This document shows, one piece after another, positions 34,199 through 44,427 of a stretch of 64,000 nucleotides of DNA (its first letter is position 1; each line of letters begins with the position of its first letter). The position numbers were made by a program, and so were the translations under genes. The DNA is taken from NCBI GenBank assembly GCA_963830485.1, contig CAWHNE010000035.1:186001-250000 (forward strand), read 5' to 3'. The notes under the pieces are model-generated. The model was given only the letters and a program-made list of their open reading frames with translations, was not told the DNA's origin and ran no database searches. The DNA is from CAIWHR01 sp963830485 (GTDB lineage: Bacteria > Pseudomonadota > Gammaproteobacteria > Burkholderiales > Casimicrobiaceae).

Positions 34199-37100
34199 AT
34201 GCCGAATTCGCCAAAACGGAAACCCCCGCGCGGCAAGCAAGCGGCGCAACCGCGTGCCGCCAAAGCCGCACCGATCGCGCAACAGGTCGGCGACCTCGCG
34301 TGGGCCGGCCAGCACGATCGCGCGATCGAGTTGGCGACGACGGCGCTCGCCGCCCCCGCCCTGAGGGTCGCCGATCGTCTCGATCTACTTGACCTGCGCG
34401 CGGAAAGCTTCGTCGCCCAGGGCGACCTCACCCGTGCCGGCGCCGACGCAGACGCGATGCTTGATCTTGCGAATCGCGCCCGGTCGGCCGCCTTCAAGGC
34501 GCAGGCGTGCAATCGCGTCGCGCTCGTGCAGATGCGCAGGGGCGAATCGAAGGTCGCCGTCGCTACCGCCACCGCCGCGCTCAAGGCCGCACGCCTGAGC
34601 CGACATGCACCGGTAGTCGCGATGAGCCTGTTTCGCCTGGCGGAGGCGCAGTTCCGTCAGTTTCTGGATGAACAGGCCCTCCAGAACGCGACCAAGGCCG
34701 CCGAGTTATTCAAAGCGCTGGACGACCCTTCGGGCCAGGGGCGTGCGTTGTGGGCGGTCGCAGCGGCGCACAGCAACCTGGGCCATGCTGCAGAAACCAT
34801 GCAAGCGGCCAACGACGCGCTGGCGCTGTGTCGTAGGCGCGGCGACCTGTATGGCGTGGGCAATGCGCTCAACCTGCTTACTTTCAACGAGGCCGATCAC
34901 GGTACGAACCTGAAGCTGTTGAATCAGGCGCTTGCCGCCTTCGAGGCAGCGGGTTATGTCGAGCGTCAGGGTGCCGTTACGGGCAATCTGGGCGTCGCCT
35001 ACCGCGAGCTCGGGCTGTACCGGCGAGCGCGCCGCCTGCTCCGCAAGGCCGGCGACATCGACCGCCGCGCGGGTGCGCGCGACCGACTAGGCGGCAATGC
35101 CTGGGAACTGGCACGCGTGGAAATCGAGATGGGGCATCTGGACGCTGCCCGCGCTTACCTCGCCGAGGCCTCCGCGATAGGGGTCGAGACGGGCCAGGAT
35201 CGCCGCCTACCCTTCCTCGAGCCCATGCGCAACGGCCGGCTGGCGGCACGTGCCGGCGATGATGCGGCCGCCCTGCGGCATTTCAAGATAGCGGTCAAGC
35301 TCCTTCGCAATGCGGGTGAGCTCGCCAACGAGATGAACGCGTTGACGGGTCTCGCGCGAGCGCATCTGGCCGCGGGAAAACCCGGCGCCGCGCTTGCCGC
35401 GACTCGTCGCGTCACCAAGATGCATCATGCCCGTGGCCTTTCCCCGATACAGGCCGTCTCCTCCGCATTGGTCTGGTGGCGGCATAGCCAGGCCCTGCTG
35501 GCCAACGCAAAGGCGTCGGACGCGCGCGAGGCGTTGGAGCGGGCGTATCAATTCATGCGCGACGGCATCGCCAGTCTGAGCGACGAGGGCTTGCGGCGAA
35601 ATTACCTGAACAAGATCGACGCGCATCGCGAGATCGTCCACGCGTGGCTCAATGATGCGCGCAAGCGCCGCCTGTCGCGGGAAAAGCGCGCTCCTCATCT
35701 CGCGGGCGAAGCAAGTCTGCGCGAGCCGTTCGAGCGACTGGTCGACACCGGATTGCGCCTGAACGAGCTGCGCAGCGCCGCTGAGCTGCACGAATTTCTG
35801 ATCGACGAGGCCACCGAGCTCTCCGGTGCCGAGCGCGTGCTGCTGGTGCAGGAGACGGCGGACGGGTTGCAACTGGCGGGTTCGCTGGTGCCGCGCGGCG
35901 AAGACGCGCACGCGCTCTTGCGCGACATCGCACCCACGTTGGCAGACGTGCGCCGCACTCGTGCGGTGCGCCTAACCCATTCACCCGAAGGCGTCGATGA
36001 GCTGGACCAGCGCTCGAGCATCGTCGCTCCGCTGATCGCGCAGCGGCAACTGCTCGGCTACGTTTATGTGGACATCGACGGCGCGTTCGGGCGCTTCCAC
36101 GAATCCGATCGCGACCTCATAGGCATGCTCGCGGGCCAGGCCGCCGTCGCGCTGGACAACGCGCAGTGGTCGCAGGGTCTCGAGCAAAAGGTCGCGCAGC
36201 GCACCGGGGAACTGCAAGCGTCCAACGCGTCACTCGAGCAGCGCGCGAACGAGCTCGCGATCATCAACAGCATCCAGCAGGGCATGGCGGCGGAGCTCGA
36301 CTTCCAGGCGATCATCGACCTGGTCGGCGACAAGCTGCGCGAAGTCTTCAAGACGGGCGACGTGGGCATTCGCTGGCGGGACGAGAAGGCTCGCGTCGTT
36401 CACTATCTGTACGAGTACGAGCACGGCGTCCGCCTGAAGGACATCGCTCCGGGCCCGTACAAGCCCGAGAGCCCCGTTGCGAAGGCGATGGACGCGCGCC
36501 GGCCCCTCGTGCTCAATACGCCAGCCGAGGCCCGCGCACTGGGCATCGGCCAGATCCCGGGCACCGATGAAAGCCGATCGACGGTATTCGTCCCCATCGT
36601 TGGCAGCGACCGCGTACTCGGCAGCATCGCAATGGAGGACTACGAGCGTGAGTACGCGTTCGGCGAGGCCGAGGTGCGATTGCTCACCACGGTTGCCGCG
36701 AGCATGGGTATCGCACTCGAGAACGCGCGCCTGTTCGACGAGACCCAGCACCTGCTGAAGGAGACCGAGCAACGCAACGCCGAGCTCGCGATCATCAACA
36801 GTGTCCAGGCAGCACTCGCGGCTGAACTCGACATCCAGGGCATCTACGACGCGGTCGGCGACAAGCTCGGCGAGATCTTCCACAACGCCGATGTCTGGAT
36901 CCGAATCTACGACCCGGCAACAAACCTGATCCATTACCCGTTCGCCTGCGAGAACGGCAAGCGGATCCCCGTCGCGTCGCATCCGCTTCCCGAGCGAGGT
37001 TTCGGTCCGCACGTCATCCGCACTCGCGAGACGCTCGTTTTCAATGAGGACATGGCGGGAAACGTCGTCCGCTACGGTAGCGCGGTCATCTCCGGCACGA

Positions 37101-40100
37101 AGCTCGAGAAGTCCGCGGTATACGTGCCGATGGTCGTCGGCGAGCGCGTGCACGGCATCCTCAACCTGTTCGATATGCGACGCGAGCACGCTTTTACCAA
37201 CTCCGACGTGCGCCTGCTGCAGACGCTGGCCAATAGCATGAGCGTCGCGCTGGAGAGCGCCCGCCTGTTCGACGAGACCCAGCGGCTCCTCAAGGAAACC
37301 GAGCAGCGCGCGACCGAGCTGGCGGTGATCAACAGCATCCAGGACGGCATGGCCAAGGAGCTGAATTTCCAAGCCATCATCGATCTGGTCGGCGACACGC
37401 TGCGCAATATGTTCGGGTCGAGCATGGGCATCTTCTGGCTGGACGAGCCGGCCGGGCTGATTCGCTTCCCGTACGCCTATGAGCACGGCGAGCGGCTTCA
37501 AGTGCCGCCGTTGGCGCTGGCGAGCATCGCCACCGGCAGGCGCTGGTACAACACCATCGTCGCGCGCCAAGCCGTGATTTGGCACAACCGGGACGAGTAC
37601 CGGGACCAGGAAATCTTCCTGGTCGAAGGCACCGACATGAGCCGCTCCGGCGTGCTCGCCCCCATCTTTGCCGGTGATCGGTTGCTGGGCATCCTCGACC
37701 TGGAGAACCACAAGACCGACAACGCCTATGGAGATGCCGATGTGCGCCTGCTGTCCACCGTGGCGGCCAGCATGGGCGTCGCACTGGAAAACGCCCGCCT
37801 GTTCGACGAGACGCAGCGGCTGCTGAAGGAAACCGAGCAGCGTGCGGCCGAGCTGGCCGTGATCAACAGCATTCAGGAGGGAATGGCGGCGGAGCTCGAC
37901 TTCCAGGCGATCGTCGACCTCGTCGGCGACAAACTCCGCGAGGTATTTCGCACTGGCGACATCGGCATCCGCTGGTACGATCCAAAGACGAACCTGAATC
38001 ATTTCCTCTACCAGTACGAACACGGCGTGCGGATGAGCGTACCACCGAGGCCGCCTTCGCCAGGGGCCGCGAAGCTCCTCCAGGCGCGTGCGCCGATCGT
38101 CGTCAACAACCCCGCCGACTATGAGGCGCAGGGGTTCCAGACGACGCCGGGCACCGATCCGAGCCAATCGTCGATTGCGGTCCCGATTCTCGGCAGCGAC
38201 CGCGTTCTGGGTTCCGTCGTCATCGAGGACTACGAGCGCGAGAACGCCTTTGGCGAGTCCGAAGTTCGCCTTCTATCGACGGTAACGGCCAGCATGGGCG
38301 TCGCGCTCGAGAACGCCCGCCTGTTCGACGAGACGCAACGTCTGCTGAAGGAAACCGAGCAGCGCAACGCCGAGCTCGCGATCATCAACAGCGTGCAGGC
38401 CGCGCTCGCTGCCGAGCTCGACATCCAGGGCATCTACGATGCCGTCGGCGACAAGATCCGTGACATCTTTCACAACACGGACATGTCGATTCGCATCTAC
38501 GATTCGGAGACGGACCTCATCCACTTTCCGTATACGTACGAACATGGAAGCCGGATCACGATCGAGAGCATCCGACCGTCGGAGGGCGGCTTCGGTCCGC
38601 ACGTGCTGCGCACACGCGAGACGCTCGTCATCAACGAGAAGATGGAAGAGGCGATGGCTCGGTACCGGTCGTTCACGCATCCTGGTACCCAGACCCCGAA
38701 GTCTGCAGTCTATGTCCCGCTCGTCATCGGCGATCAGGCGCGCGGCGTCATCAACTTGATGGACATGGTGCAGGAGAACGCTTTCAGCGACTCAGACGTG
38801 CGTCTGCTGCAGACGCTCGCGAACAGCATGAGCGTCGCGCTCGAGAATGCCCGGCTGTTCGACGAGACGCAGCGACTGTTCAAGGAGAGCGAGCAGCGCG
38901 CCGCCGAACTTGCGATCATCAACAGCGTGCAGCGATCGCTCGCCGCCGAGCTGAACATGCAAGGGATCTACGATGCCGTCGGCGACAAGATCCGCGAGAT
39001 CTTCCATCAGGCGGACGTGGGCATCCGCATCATGGATCCCCCGGCGGGCCTGATTCACCACCCTTACCTGACCATGCAGGGCAAACGGGTCACCATCGCG
39101 CCCACGCCGCTCGAGGACACCGGATTCGGCGCCCACGTCCTGCGCACGCGCGAAGCCCTGGTCATCAACGACAACATGACGCAGGCAATGGTGCGGTACG
39201 GCAGCTACATGCTGGCCGGAGACCGAGTCCCAAAATCGCAGGTCCTCGTGCCGCTGATCGCTGGCGACCAGGTGCGCGGGTTGCTCGCGTTGGCTGATTT
39301 CGAGCGTGAGCGCACGTTCAGTGACTCGGACGTGCGCCTGCTGCAGACGCTGGCGAGCAGCATGAGCGTGGCCCTCGAGAACGCGCGGTTGTTCGACGAG
39401 ACGCAGCGGCTGCTCAAGGAAACGGAGCAGCGCAACGCCGAGCTTGCGATCGTCAACAGCGTGCAAAAGGGCCTCGCGGCCGAGCTCGATTTCCAGGCGA
39501 TCATCGACCTGGTCGGCGACAAGATCGCCGAAATCTTCCACACGGGCTACATGTACCTGGCGCTCCACGACAGGGCGACCAACCTGGTCACCATGCCGTA
39601 CTACCTCGAACACGGCGAACGCTTTCCTGTCGAGCCATTCCCGCTCGGGGTCGGCTTGACCGGAGAAGTCATTCGGACGCGAGAGCCGCTCCTCATCAAC
39701 GAGGAATTCCAGGCGCGCGCCGCAGCGCTCGGTGCGAAGCCCATCGGCGACGCGGCCACCGCCGACGAAGGCAAGAGCTATCTGGGTGTGCCGATCCTGA
39801 AGGGTGACGGAGCGTTCGGCGTGATCGGGACTTACGGTCAGCGCGAGCACGCGTTCGGCGAATCGGACGTGCGCCTGCTGCAGACGCTCGCCAACACCAT
39901 GAGCATCGCGCTCGAGAACGCACGCCTGTTCGACGAGACGCAGCGCCGCAGTCGCGAGGCGGCTGCGCTGGCCGAGGTCGGCCGTGACATCTCGGCAACG
40001 CTCGACCTTGGCGCGGTGATGGACCGGATTGCGCGTCACGCGAAGGATCTGCTGCACGCCGACAACAGCGCGATCTTCCTGCCTGACGCGGGTGGCCGGA

Positions 40101-43100
40101 CGTACGGCGCGATCGTCGCGATCGGCAGCGTCGCGGAGGCGATCAAGACGACGGAAGTCGAGTCGGGCATCGGCATCATCGGCAGCCTGCTCGCGGCAGG
40201 TCGCGCCGAATTCATCAACGACACGGGGTCCGATCCGCGCGCGGTCCAGATCCCGGGCACGGATCGCCAAACGAACGAGCGGCTGATGGTGGCCCCGTTC
40301 CTGGCCGGCAATACGGTCAAGGGCGCGATGGCTGTCTGGCGCACCGGCGGACACCCCTTCAACGACACCGAGCTCGAATTCCTGACGGGGCTCTCGCTGC
40401 AGGCCACGGTCGCGATCGAGAACGCCAGGCTGTTCCACGAGACGACCGAGGCGCTCGAGCGGCAGACCGCCACGTCCGAAGTCCTGCAGGTGATCAGCGG
40501 TTCGATGGCTGACCCGAAGCCCGTGTTCGACAAGATCCTCGACAGCTGCGAGCGGCTGTTCGGGACAGCGGGTTTCTCGGTGTGCCTCGTCGACGGCGGG
40601 ATGCTGACCCTCGGTGCCTACCGAGGCCGCTTCCCCGACGAGGTCAGGCGGACGTTCCCGCGCCCGCTCGCGGGCACGGTGAGCGACATGGCGATCCGGC
40701 AGGGCTCGGTCCTCCATCGCGCCAGCGTGCTGACAGCGCCCGACATGCCAACCTACATCCGGGAGCTCGCGCACGGCATGGGCGACTTCTCCGTGGCCAA
40801 CGCACCGATGACGTGGGAAGGACGCGGCATCGGCACGATCGATATCGTGTGCAACCCGCCCCGCGCCTTCTCCGACGCCGAGCTTGCGCTCCTCGCGACT
40901 TTCGCCGACCAGGCGGTCATCGCAATCCAGAACGCGCGGCTGTTCAACGAGACGCGCGAGGCGCTCGAGCGACAGACCGCCACCGCCGAGGTGCTGCAGG
41001 CGATCAGCAGCTCGGTGGAAGACACGGCACCGGTGTTCGAGAAGATTCTCGACAGCTGCGAGCGGCTGTTCGGCACCGAGCATCTGGGGATCGTCGTCGT
41101 GCGCGATGACGGCCTGGTGCACCCGGCGGCGATCCGGGGCTCGATCGTGAAGACGATGACCCGCACGCTGCCGATGCCCCTCGACAGCAGCACCACCGGC
41201 AGGGCCATCCGCGATCGCCGCATCGTGCAGATCGGCAACATCGAGGCCATCGCCGAATCGAGTGCCTGGGCGCGCGACACCATCGAAGCCGTCGGCAGCT
41301 TTTCGGCCGCCTGGGTGCCGATGCTGTGGGAGGACCGCGGCATAGGCTCGATCATGGTCGTGCGCCAGCCACCCAGTCCATTCTCCGAGAAGGACGAAGC
41401 GCTGCTCAAGACCTTCGCCGATCAGGCGGTAATCGCGATTCAGAATGCGCGCCTGTTCAACGAGACCCGGGAGGCGCTCGAGCAGCAGACCGCGACCGCC
41501 GAGGTGCTGCAGGTGATCAGCAGCTCGGTCGCCGACACGGCGCCCGTGTTCGACAAGATCCTCGAAAGCTGCCGTCATCTGTTCGCAACCGAGCAGCTCG
41601 GCATCTTCCTCGCCGGCGACGACGGCCAGGTGCATGCGAGCGCGTGGCGGGGGTCGGCGCTCGACGCCATCGCGCGCACGTTCCCCAAGCGTATCGAGCA
41701 GACGATGACCGGCCGGGTGATCCGCGAGCGGCGAACCCTCCACGTGCCCGACGCCGACACGATGATCGACCCGCCCGCCGCGGTCCGTGGCGTCGTCGAG
41801 CTCATCGGGAACTGTTCGATCGCGTGGGCGCCGATGCTCTGGGAAGACCGTGGCGTCGGATCGTTTGCCGTGCTGCGCCAACCACCTAAGCCCTTTACCG
41901 ACAAGGAGCTTGCGCTGCTCAAGACCTTCGCCGATCAGGCGGTGATCGCGATCCAGAACGCCCGCCTGTTCAACGACACTAAGGAGGCGCTGGAACGACA
42001 GACGGCGACCTCCGAAGTGCTCAAGGTCATCAGCGAATCGCCGACCGACGTGCAGCCGGTGCTGGATGCGGTGGCGGAGCGTGCCCTCGAGCTGTGCGGG
42101 GCCGCGCAATCGGTGGTCGCGCTCGTCGAGGGCAGCAACATCCGGTTCGTTTCAGGTTACGGCAGCACGGCAAACGCAGTCGGCGAGGTCGTGCCGCTCG
42201 ATCGTGGCCTCGTGATCGGTCGCGCCATCGTGGACCGCGCCCTGATCCATATCGACGATCTCGCCGCCGAAAAGGAAACCGAATTCCCCGCCGGCCTCCA
42301 GATGCAAAGGCGAATCGGCCACCGCACGACGCTCGCGGTGCCGCTGCTGCGCGAGGGTGAGGCGATCGGTGCGATCGCTCTGTGGCGCATGGAGAAGCTG
42401 CCGTTCACGGACAAGCAGCGGACGCTCGTGCAGACGTTCGCCGACCAAGCCGTGATCGCGATTGAAAACGTGCGGTTGTTCAACGAGGCGCGAGTGGCCC
42501 GCGCCGCCGCCGAATCGGCCAACGAGGCCAAGAGCTCGTTCCTCGCGACGATGAGCCACGAGATCCGCACGCCGATGAACGCGGTGATCGGCATGAGCGG
42601 GCTTCTCCTCGATACGACGCTCGACGGCGAGCAGCGCGACTACGTCAACACGATCCGCGATTCCGGCGACGCGCTGCTCACGATCATCAACGATGTGCTC
42701 GACTTCTCGAAGATCGAGGCCGGCCGCATGGACATCGAGGCGCAGCCGCTCGACCTGCGCGAGTGCGTGGAGTCGGCGCTCGACCTCGTGACCGCGCGCG
42801 CCGTCGAAAAGGACCTCGACACCGCCTACGAGTTCGTGGGCGACGTGCCGCTCGCGATTGTCGGCGACGTCACGCGGCTGCGGCAGATCCTGCTGAACCT
42901 CCTCTCCAACGCCGTCAAGTTCACCGACAAGGGCGAGGTCGTCCTCTCGGTCGGCGCGAAGCCGATCCTCAATGCGAAGTCGGAGATCACGTTCGCGGTC
43001 CGCGACACCGGCATCGGCCTGTCCGTTGAGGCCATGGGCAGGCTGTTCCAATCGTTCTCGCAGGCGGATTCGTCGACGACGCGCAAGTACGGCGGCACCG

Positions 43101-44083
43101 GCCTCGGCCTCGCGATCAGCCGGCGGCTCGCCGAGCTCATGGGCGGCCGGATGTGGGCGCAGAGTGACGGCCCGGGTCGCGGCTCGACCTTCTTCTTCAC
43201 AGTCGTCGCCCCGATCGGCGAATTGCCGGCCGCGCGGCACCGCGAATTCATCGGCGTGCAGCCGGCGCTCGAGGGCAAGCGCCTGCTCATGGTCGACGAC
43301 AACGCGACCAACCGGCGCGTGCTCGACCTGCAGACCGCGAAGTGGGGGATGGCGTCGCGCTCCACGGAGTCGGCGCGCGACGCGCTGCGCTGGCTCGACG
43401 CGGGCGAGGCTTTCGATCTCGCGGTCCTCGACATGCACATGCCTGAAATGGACGGCGTCGCGCTCGCCACAGCGATCCGCGAGCGCCGCCCGACCCTGCC
43501 GCTCGTGCTGTTCAGCTCGCTCGGCCGGCGCGAGGTTGGCGCCGACGAGGGCCTGTTCGCGGCGTTCCTCGGCAAGCCCGTCCGGCAGTCGCAGCTCCAC
43601 GACACGCTGGTCTCGCTGCTCGCGCACGAGGCTGCGCCGAAGGCGGCGCCGGCACCTGTGGCTGGTGCGCGAATCGACCCCGAAATGGCGGCACGGCATC
43701 CACTTCGAATCCTGCTCGCCGAGGACAACGTCGTGAACCAGAAGCTCGCCTTGCGGATCCTGCAGCAAATGGGATACCGCGCCGACCTCGCGTCGAACGG
43801 CATCGAGGCCGTCGAATCGGTGCAGCGCCAGGCCTACGACGTCATCCTGATGGACGTGCAGATGCCCGAAATGGACGGCCTCGACGCGGCGCGCCAGATC
43901 TGCGCGCGGTGGAAGCGGGACGAGCGGCCGCACATCGTCGCGATGACAGCGAACGCGATGCAGGGCGACCGCGACATGTGCCTCGCCGCCGGCATGGACG
44001 ACTATCTCACCAAGCCGATCCGGGTCGAGCGGCTGGTCGAGGCGCTGTCGCGGGTACCCGCGCGCGCGGGAGCGCCGAGATGA
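34199..44083 (+). CDS. giant hybrid histidine kinase: TPR-like repeats, 13 GAF domains, HisKA, HATPase, two receivers
   Basis: A protein of about 3294 residues from the ATG at 34199 (a GTG at 34145 would add 18). Layout: TPR-like helical repeats (about 20-440); GAF1 (520-660); seven closely similar GAFs of about 178 residues each (680-1910), mostly opening ELAIINSVQ and ending ENARLFDETQ; GAF9 (1915-2080); four more GAFs opening EVLQVISSS (2090-2760). HisKA follows with phospho-acceptor H2787 in ATMSHEIRTPMNAVIG, then HATPase_c with N-box LLNLLSNAVKFT and G-boxes DTGIG and GGTGLGLA. Receiver 1 has D3078 and receiver 2 has D3219. No transmembrane segment is evident, so it is probably cytoplasmic. 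It overlaps the HPt gene. Ligands are unknown. The domain count is by eye. Confidence 0.88.
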   Translation: MPNSPKRKPPRGKQAAQPRAAKAAPIAQQVGDLAWAGQHDRAIELATTALAAPALRVADRLDLLDLRAESFVAQGDLTRAGADADAMLDLANRARSAAFKAQACNRVALVQMRRGESKVAVATATAALKAARLSRHAPVVAMSLFRLAEAQFRQFLDEQALQNATKAAELFKALDDPSGQGRALWAVAAAHSNLGHAAETMQAANDALALCRRRGDLYGVGNALNLLTFNEADHGTNLKLLNQALAAFEAAGYVERQGAVTGNLGVAYRELGLYRRARRLLRKAGDIDRRAGARDRLGGNAWELARVEIEMGHLDAARAYLAEASAIGVETGQDRRLPFLEPMRNGRLAARAGDDAAALRHFKIAVKLLRNAGELANEMNALTGLARAHLAAGKPGAALAATRRVTKMHHARGLSPIQAVSSALVWWRHSQALLANAKASDAREALERAYQFMRDGIASLSDEGLRRNYLNKIDAHREIVHAWLNDARKRRLSREKRAPHLAGEASLREPFERLVDTGLRLNELRSAAELHEFLIDEATELSGAERVLLVQETADGLQLAGSLVPRGEDAHALLRDIAPTLADVRRTRAVRLTHSPEGVDELDQRSSIVAPLIAQRQLLGYVYVDIDGAFGRFHESDRDLIGMLAGQAAVALDNAQWSQGLEQKVAQRTGELQASNASLEQRANELAIINSIQQGMAAELDFQAIIDLVGDKLREVFKTGDVGIRWRDEKARVVHYLYEYEHGVRLKDIAPGPYKPESPVAKAMDARRPLVLNTPAEARALGIGQIPGTDESRSTVFVPIVGSDRVLGSIAMEDYEREYAFGEAEVRLLTTVAASMGIALENARLFDETQHLLKETEQRNAELAIINSVQAALAAELDIQGIYDAVGDKLGEIFHNADVWIRIYDPATNLIHYPFACENGKRIPVASHPLPERGFGPHVIRTRETLVFNEDMAGNVVRYGSAVISGTKLEKSAVYVPMVVGERVHGILNLFDMRREHAFTNSDVRLLQTLANSMSVALESARLFDETQRLLKETEQRATELAVINSIQDGMAKELNFQAIIDLVGDTLRNMFGSSMGIFWLDEPAGLIRFPYAYEHGERLQVPPLALASIATGRRWYNTIVARQAVIWHNRDEYRDQEIFLVEGTDMSRSGVLAPIFAGDRLLGILDLENHKTDNAYGDADVRLLSTVAASMGVALENARLFDETQRLLKETEQRAAELAVINSIQEGMAAELDFQAIVDLVGDKLREVFRTGDIGIRWYDPKTNLNHFLYQYEHGVRMSVPPRPPSPGAAKLLQARAPIVVNNPADYEAQGFQTTPGTDPSQSSIAVPILGSDRVLGSVVIEDYERENAFGESEVRLLSTVTASMGVALENARLFDETQRLLKETEQRNAELAIINSVQAALAAELDIQGIYDAVGDKIRDIFHNTDMSIRIYDSETDLIHFPYTYEHGSRITIESIRPSEGGFGPHVLRTRETLVINEKMEEAMARYRSFTHPGTQTPKSAVYVPLVIGDQARGVINLMDMVQENAFSDSDVRLLQTLANSMSVALENARLFDETQRLFKESEQRAAELAIINSVQRSLAAELNMQGIYDAVGDKIREIFHQADVGIRIMDPPAGLIHHPYLTMQGKRVTIAPTPLEDTGFGAHVLRTREALVINDNMTQAMVRYGSYMLAGDRVPKSQVLVPLIAGDQVRGLLALADFERERTFSDSDVRLLQTLASSMSVALENARLFDETQRLLKETEQRNAELAIVNSVQKGLAAELDFQAIIDLVGDKIAEIFHTGYMYLALHDRATNLVTMPYYLEHGERFPVEPFPLGVGLTGEVIRTREPLLINEEFQARAAALGAKPIGDAATADEGKSYLGVPILKGDGAFGVIGTYGQREHAFGESDVRLLQTLANTMSIALENARLFDETQRRSREAAALAEVGRDISATLDLGAVMDRIARHAKDLLHADNSAIFLPDAGGRTYGAIVAIGSVAEAIKTTEVESGIGIIGSLLAAGRAEFINDTGSDPRAVQIPGTDRQTNERLMVAPFLAGNTVKGAMAVWRTGGHPFNDTELEFLTGLSLQATVAIENARLFHETTEALERQTATSEVLQVISGSMADPKPVFDKILDSCERLFGTAGFSVCLVDGGMLTLGAYRGRFPDEVRRTFPRPLAGTVSDMAIRQGSVLHRASVLTAPDMPTYIRELAHGMGDFSVANAPMTWEGRGIGTIDIVCNPPRAFSDAELALLATFADQAVIAIQNARLFNETREALERQTATAEVLQAISSSVEDTAPVFEKILDSCERLFGTEHLGIVVVRDDGLVHPAAIRGSIVKTMTRTLPMPLDSSTTGRAIRDRRIVQIGNIEAIAESSAWARDTIEAVGSFSAAWVPMLWEDRGIGSIMVVRQPPSPFSEKDEALLKTFADQAVIAIQNARLFNETREALEQQTATAEVLQVISSSVADTAPVFDKILESCRHLFATEQLGIFLAGDDGQVHASAWRGSALDAIARTFPKRIEQTMTGRVIRERRTLHVPDADTMIDPPAAVRGVVELIGNCSIAWAPMLWEDRGVGSFAVLRQPPKPFTDKELALLKTFADQAVIAIQNARLFNDTKEALERQTATSEVLKVISESPTDVQPVLDAVAERALELCGAAQSVVALVEGSNIRFVSGYGSTANAVGEVVPLDRGLVIGRAIVDRALIHIDDLAAEKETEFPAGLQMQRRIGHRTTLAVPLLREGEAIGAIALWRMEKLPFTDKQRTLVQTFADQAVIAIENVRLFNEARVARAAAESANEAKSSFLATMSHEIRTPMNAVIGMSGLLLDTTLDGEQRDYVNTIRDSGDALLTIINDVLDFSKIEAGRMDIEAQPLDLRECVESALDLVTARAVEKDLDTAYEFVGDVPLAIVGDVTRLRQILLNLLSNAVKFTDKGEVVLSVGAKPILNAKSEITFAVRDTGIGLSVEAMGRLFQSFSQADSSTTRKYGGTGLGLAISRRLAELMGGRMWAQSDGPGRGSTFFFTVVAPIGELPAARHREFIGVQPALEGKRLLMVDDNATNRRVLDLQTAKWGMASRSTESARDALRWLDAGEAFDLAVLDMHMPEMDGVALATAIRERRPTLPLVLFSSLGRREVGADEGLFAAFLGKPVRQSQLHDTLVSLLAHEAAPKAAPAPVAGARIDPEMAARHPLRILLAEDNVVNQKLALRILQQMGYRADLASNGIEAVESVQRQAYDVILMDVQMPEMDGLDAARQICARWKRDERPHIVAMTANAMQGDRDMCLAAGMDDYLTKPIRVERLVEALSRVPARAGAPR
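36199..42483 (+). repeat. tandem intragenic repeats encoding GAF domains
   Basis: The marker GTTCGACGAG recurs at 36733, 37267, 37801, 38323, 38857, 39391 and 39928, giving periods of 534, 534, 522, 534, 534 and 537 bases, all multiples of three. A second array carries GTTCAACGA-type markers at 40942, 41455 and 41968 with a period of exactly 513. The linkers are the most conserved parts. This is direct evidence of growth by in-frame tandem duplication. Confidence 0.85.
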
Positions 44084-44427
44084 GCGCCGACACGATCGAC
44101 CTCGCGACGTTCCGGGAGCTCGAAGCGACCGCGGGTGCCGACTTCGTGCTGGAGCTCGTCGCGACGTTCCTCGCGGAGGCGCCGCGCATGCTCGCGGACC
44201 TCGGGCAGGCGCACGCCGATGGCGATGCGGACCGTTTCCGTCGCACCGCGCACTCGCTCAAGTCGAACAGCAACACCTTTGGCGCGACGACACTCGGTGC
44301 GATGGCGAAGAAGCTCGAGCTCGACGGGCTCGCCTCCGTTCGCGCCGCGGGCGACGCGCCGCTCGACGCGCTCGCCGCCGAGTACGCGCGCGTCGCGCAG
44401 GCGCTCTCGGAGCTTCGCCGTGCGTGA
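44080..44427 (+). CDS. HPt phosphotransfer protein
   Basis: A 115-residue histidine phosphotransfer domain. The phospho-histidine is H58 in RRTAHSLKSNSNTFGA, and the rest is a predicted four-helix bundle. The ATG at 44080 overlaps the kinase stop as ATGA, and the stop overlaps the next gene's GTG by 8 bases, so all three are translationally coupled. It would take phosphate from the kinase's receiver and pass it to the receiver of the following cyclase. Confidence 0.87.
   Translation: MSADTIDLATFRELEATAGADFVLELVATFLAEAPRMLADLGQAHADGDADRFRRTAHSLKSNSNTFGATTLGAMAKKLELDGLASVRAAGDAPLDALAAEYARVAQALSELRRA

Noticed and set aside
38792..42109. 1100-codon open frame antisense to the GAF array
   Set aside because: Its apparent internal repeats only mirror the tandem GAF-coding repeats on the forward strand.
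36199..42483. CRISPR or satellite array
   Set aside because: The repeats are coding, in frame, and hundreds of bases long.
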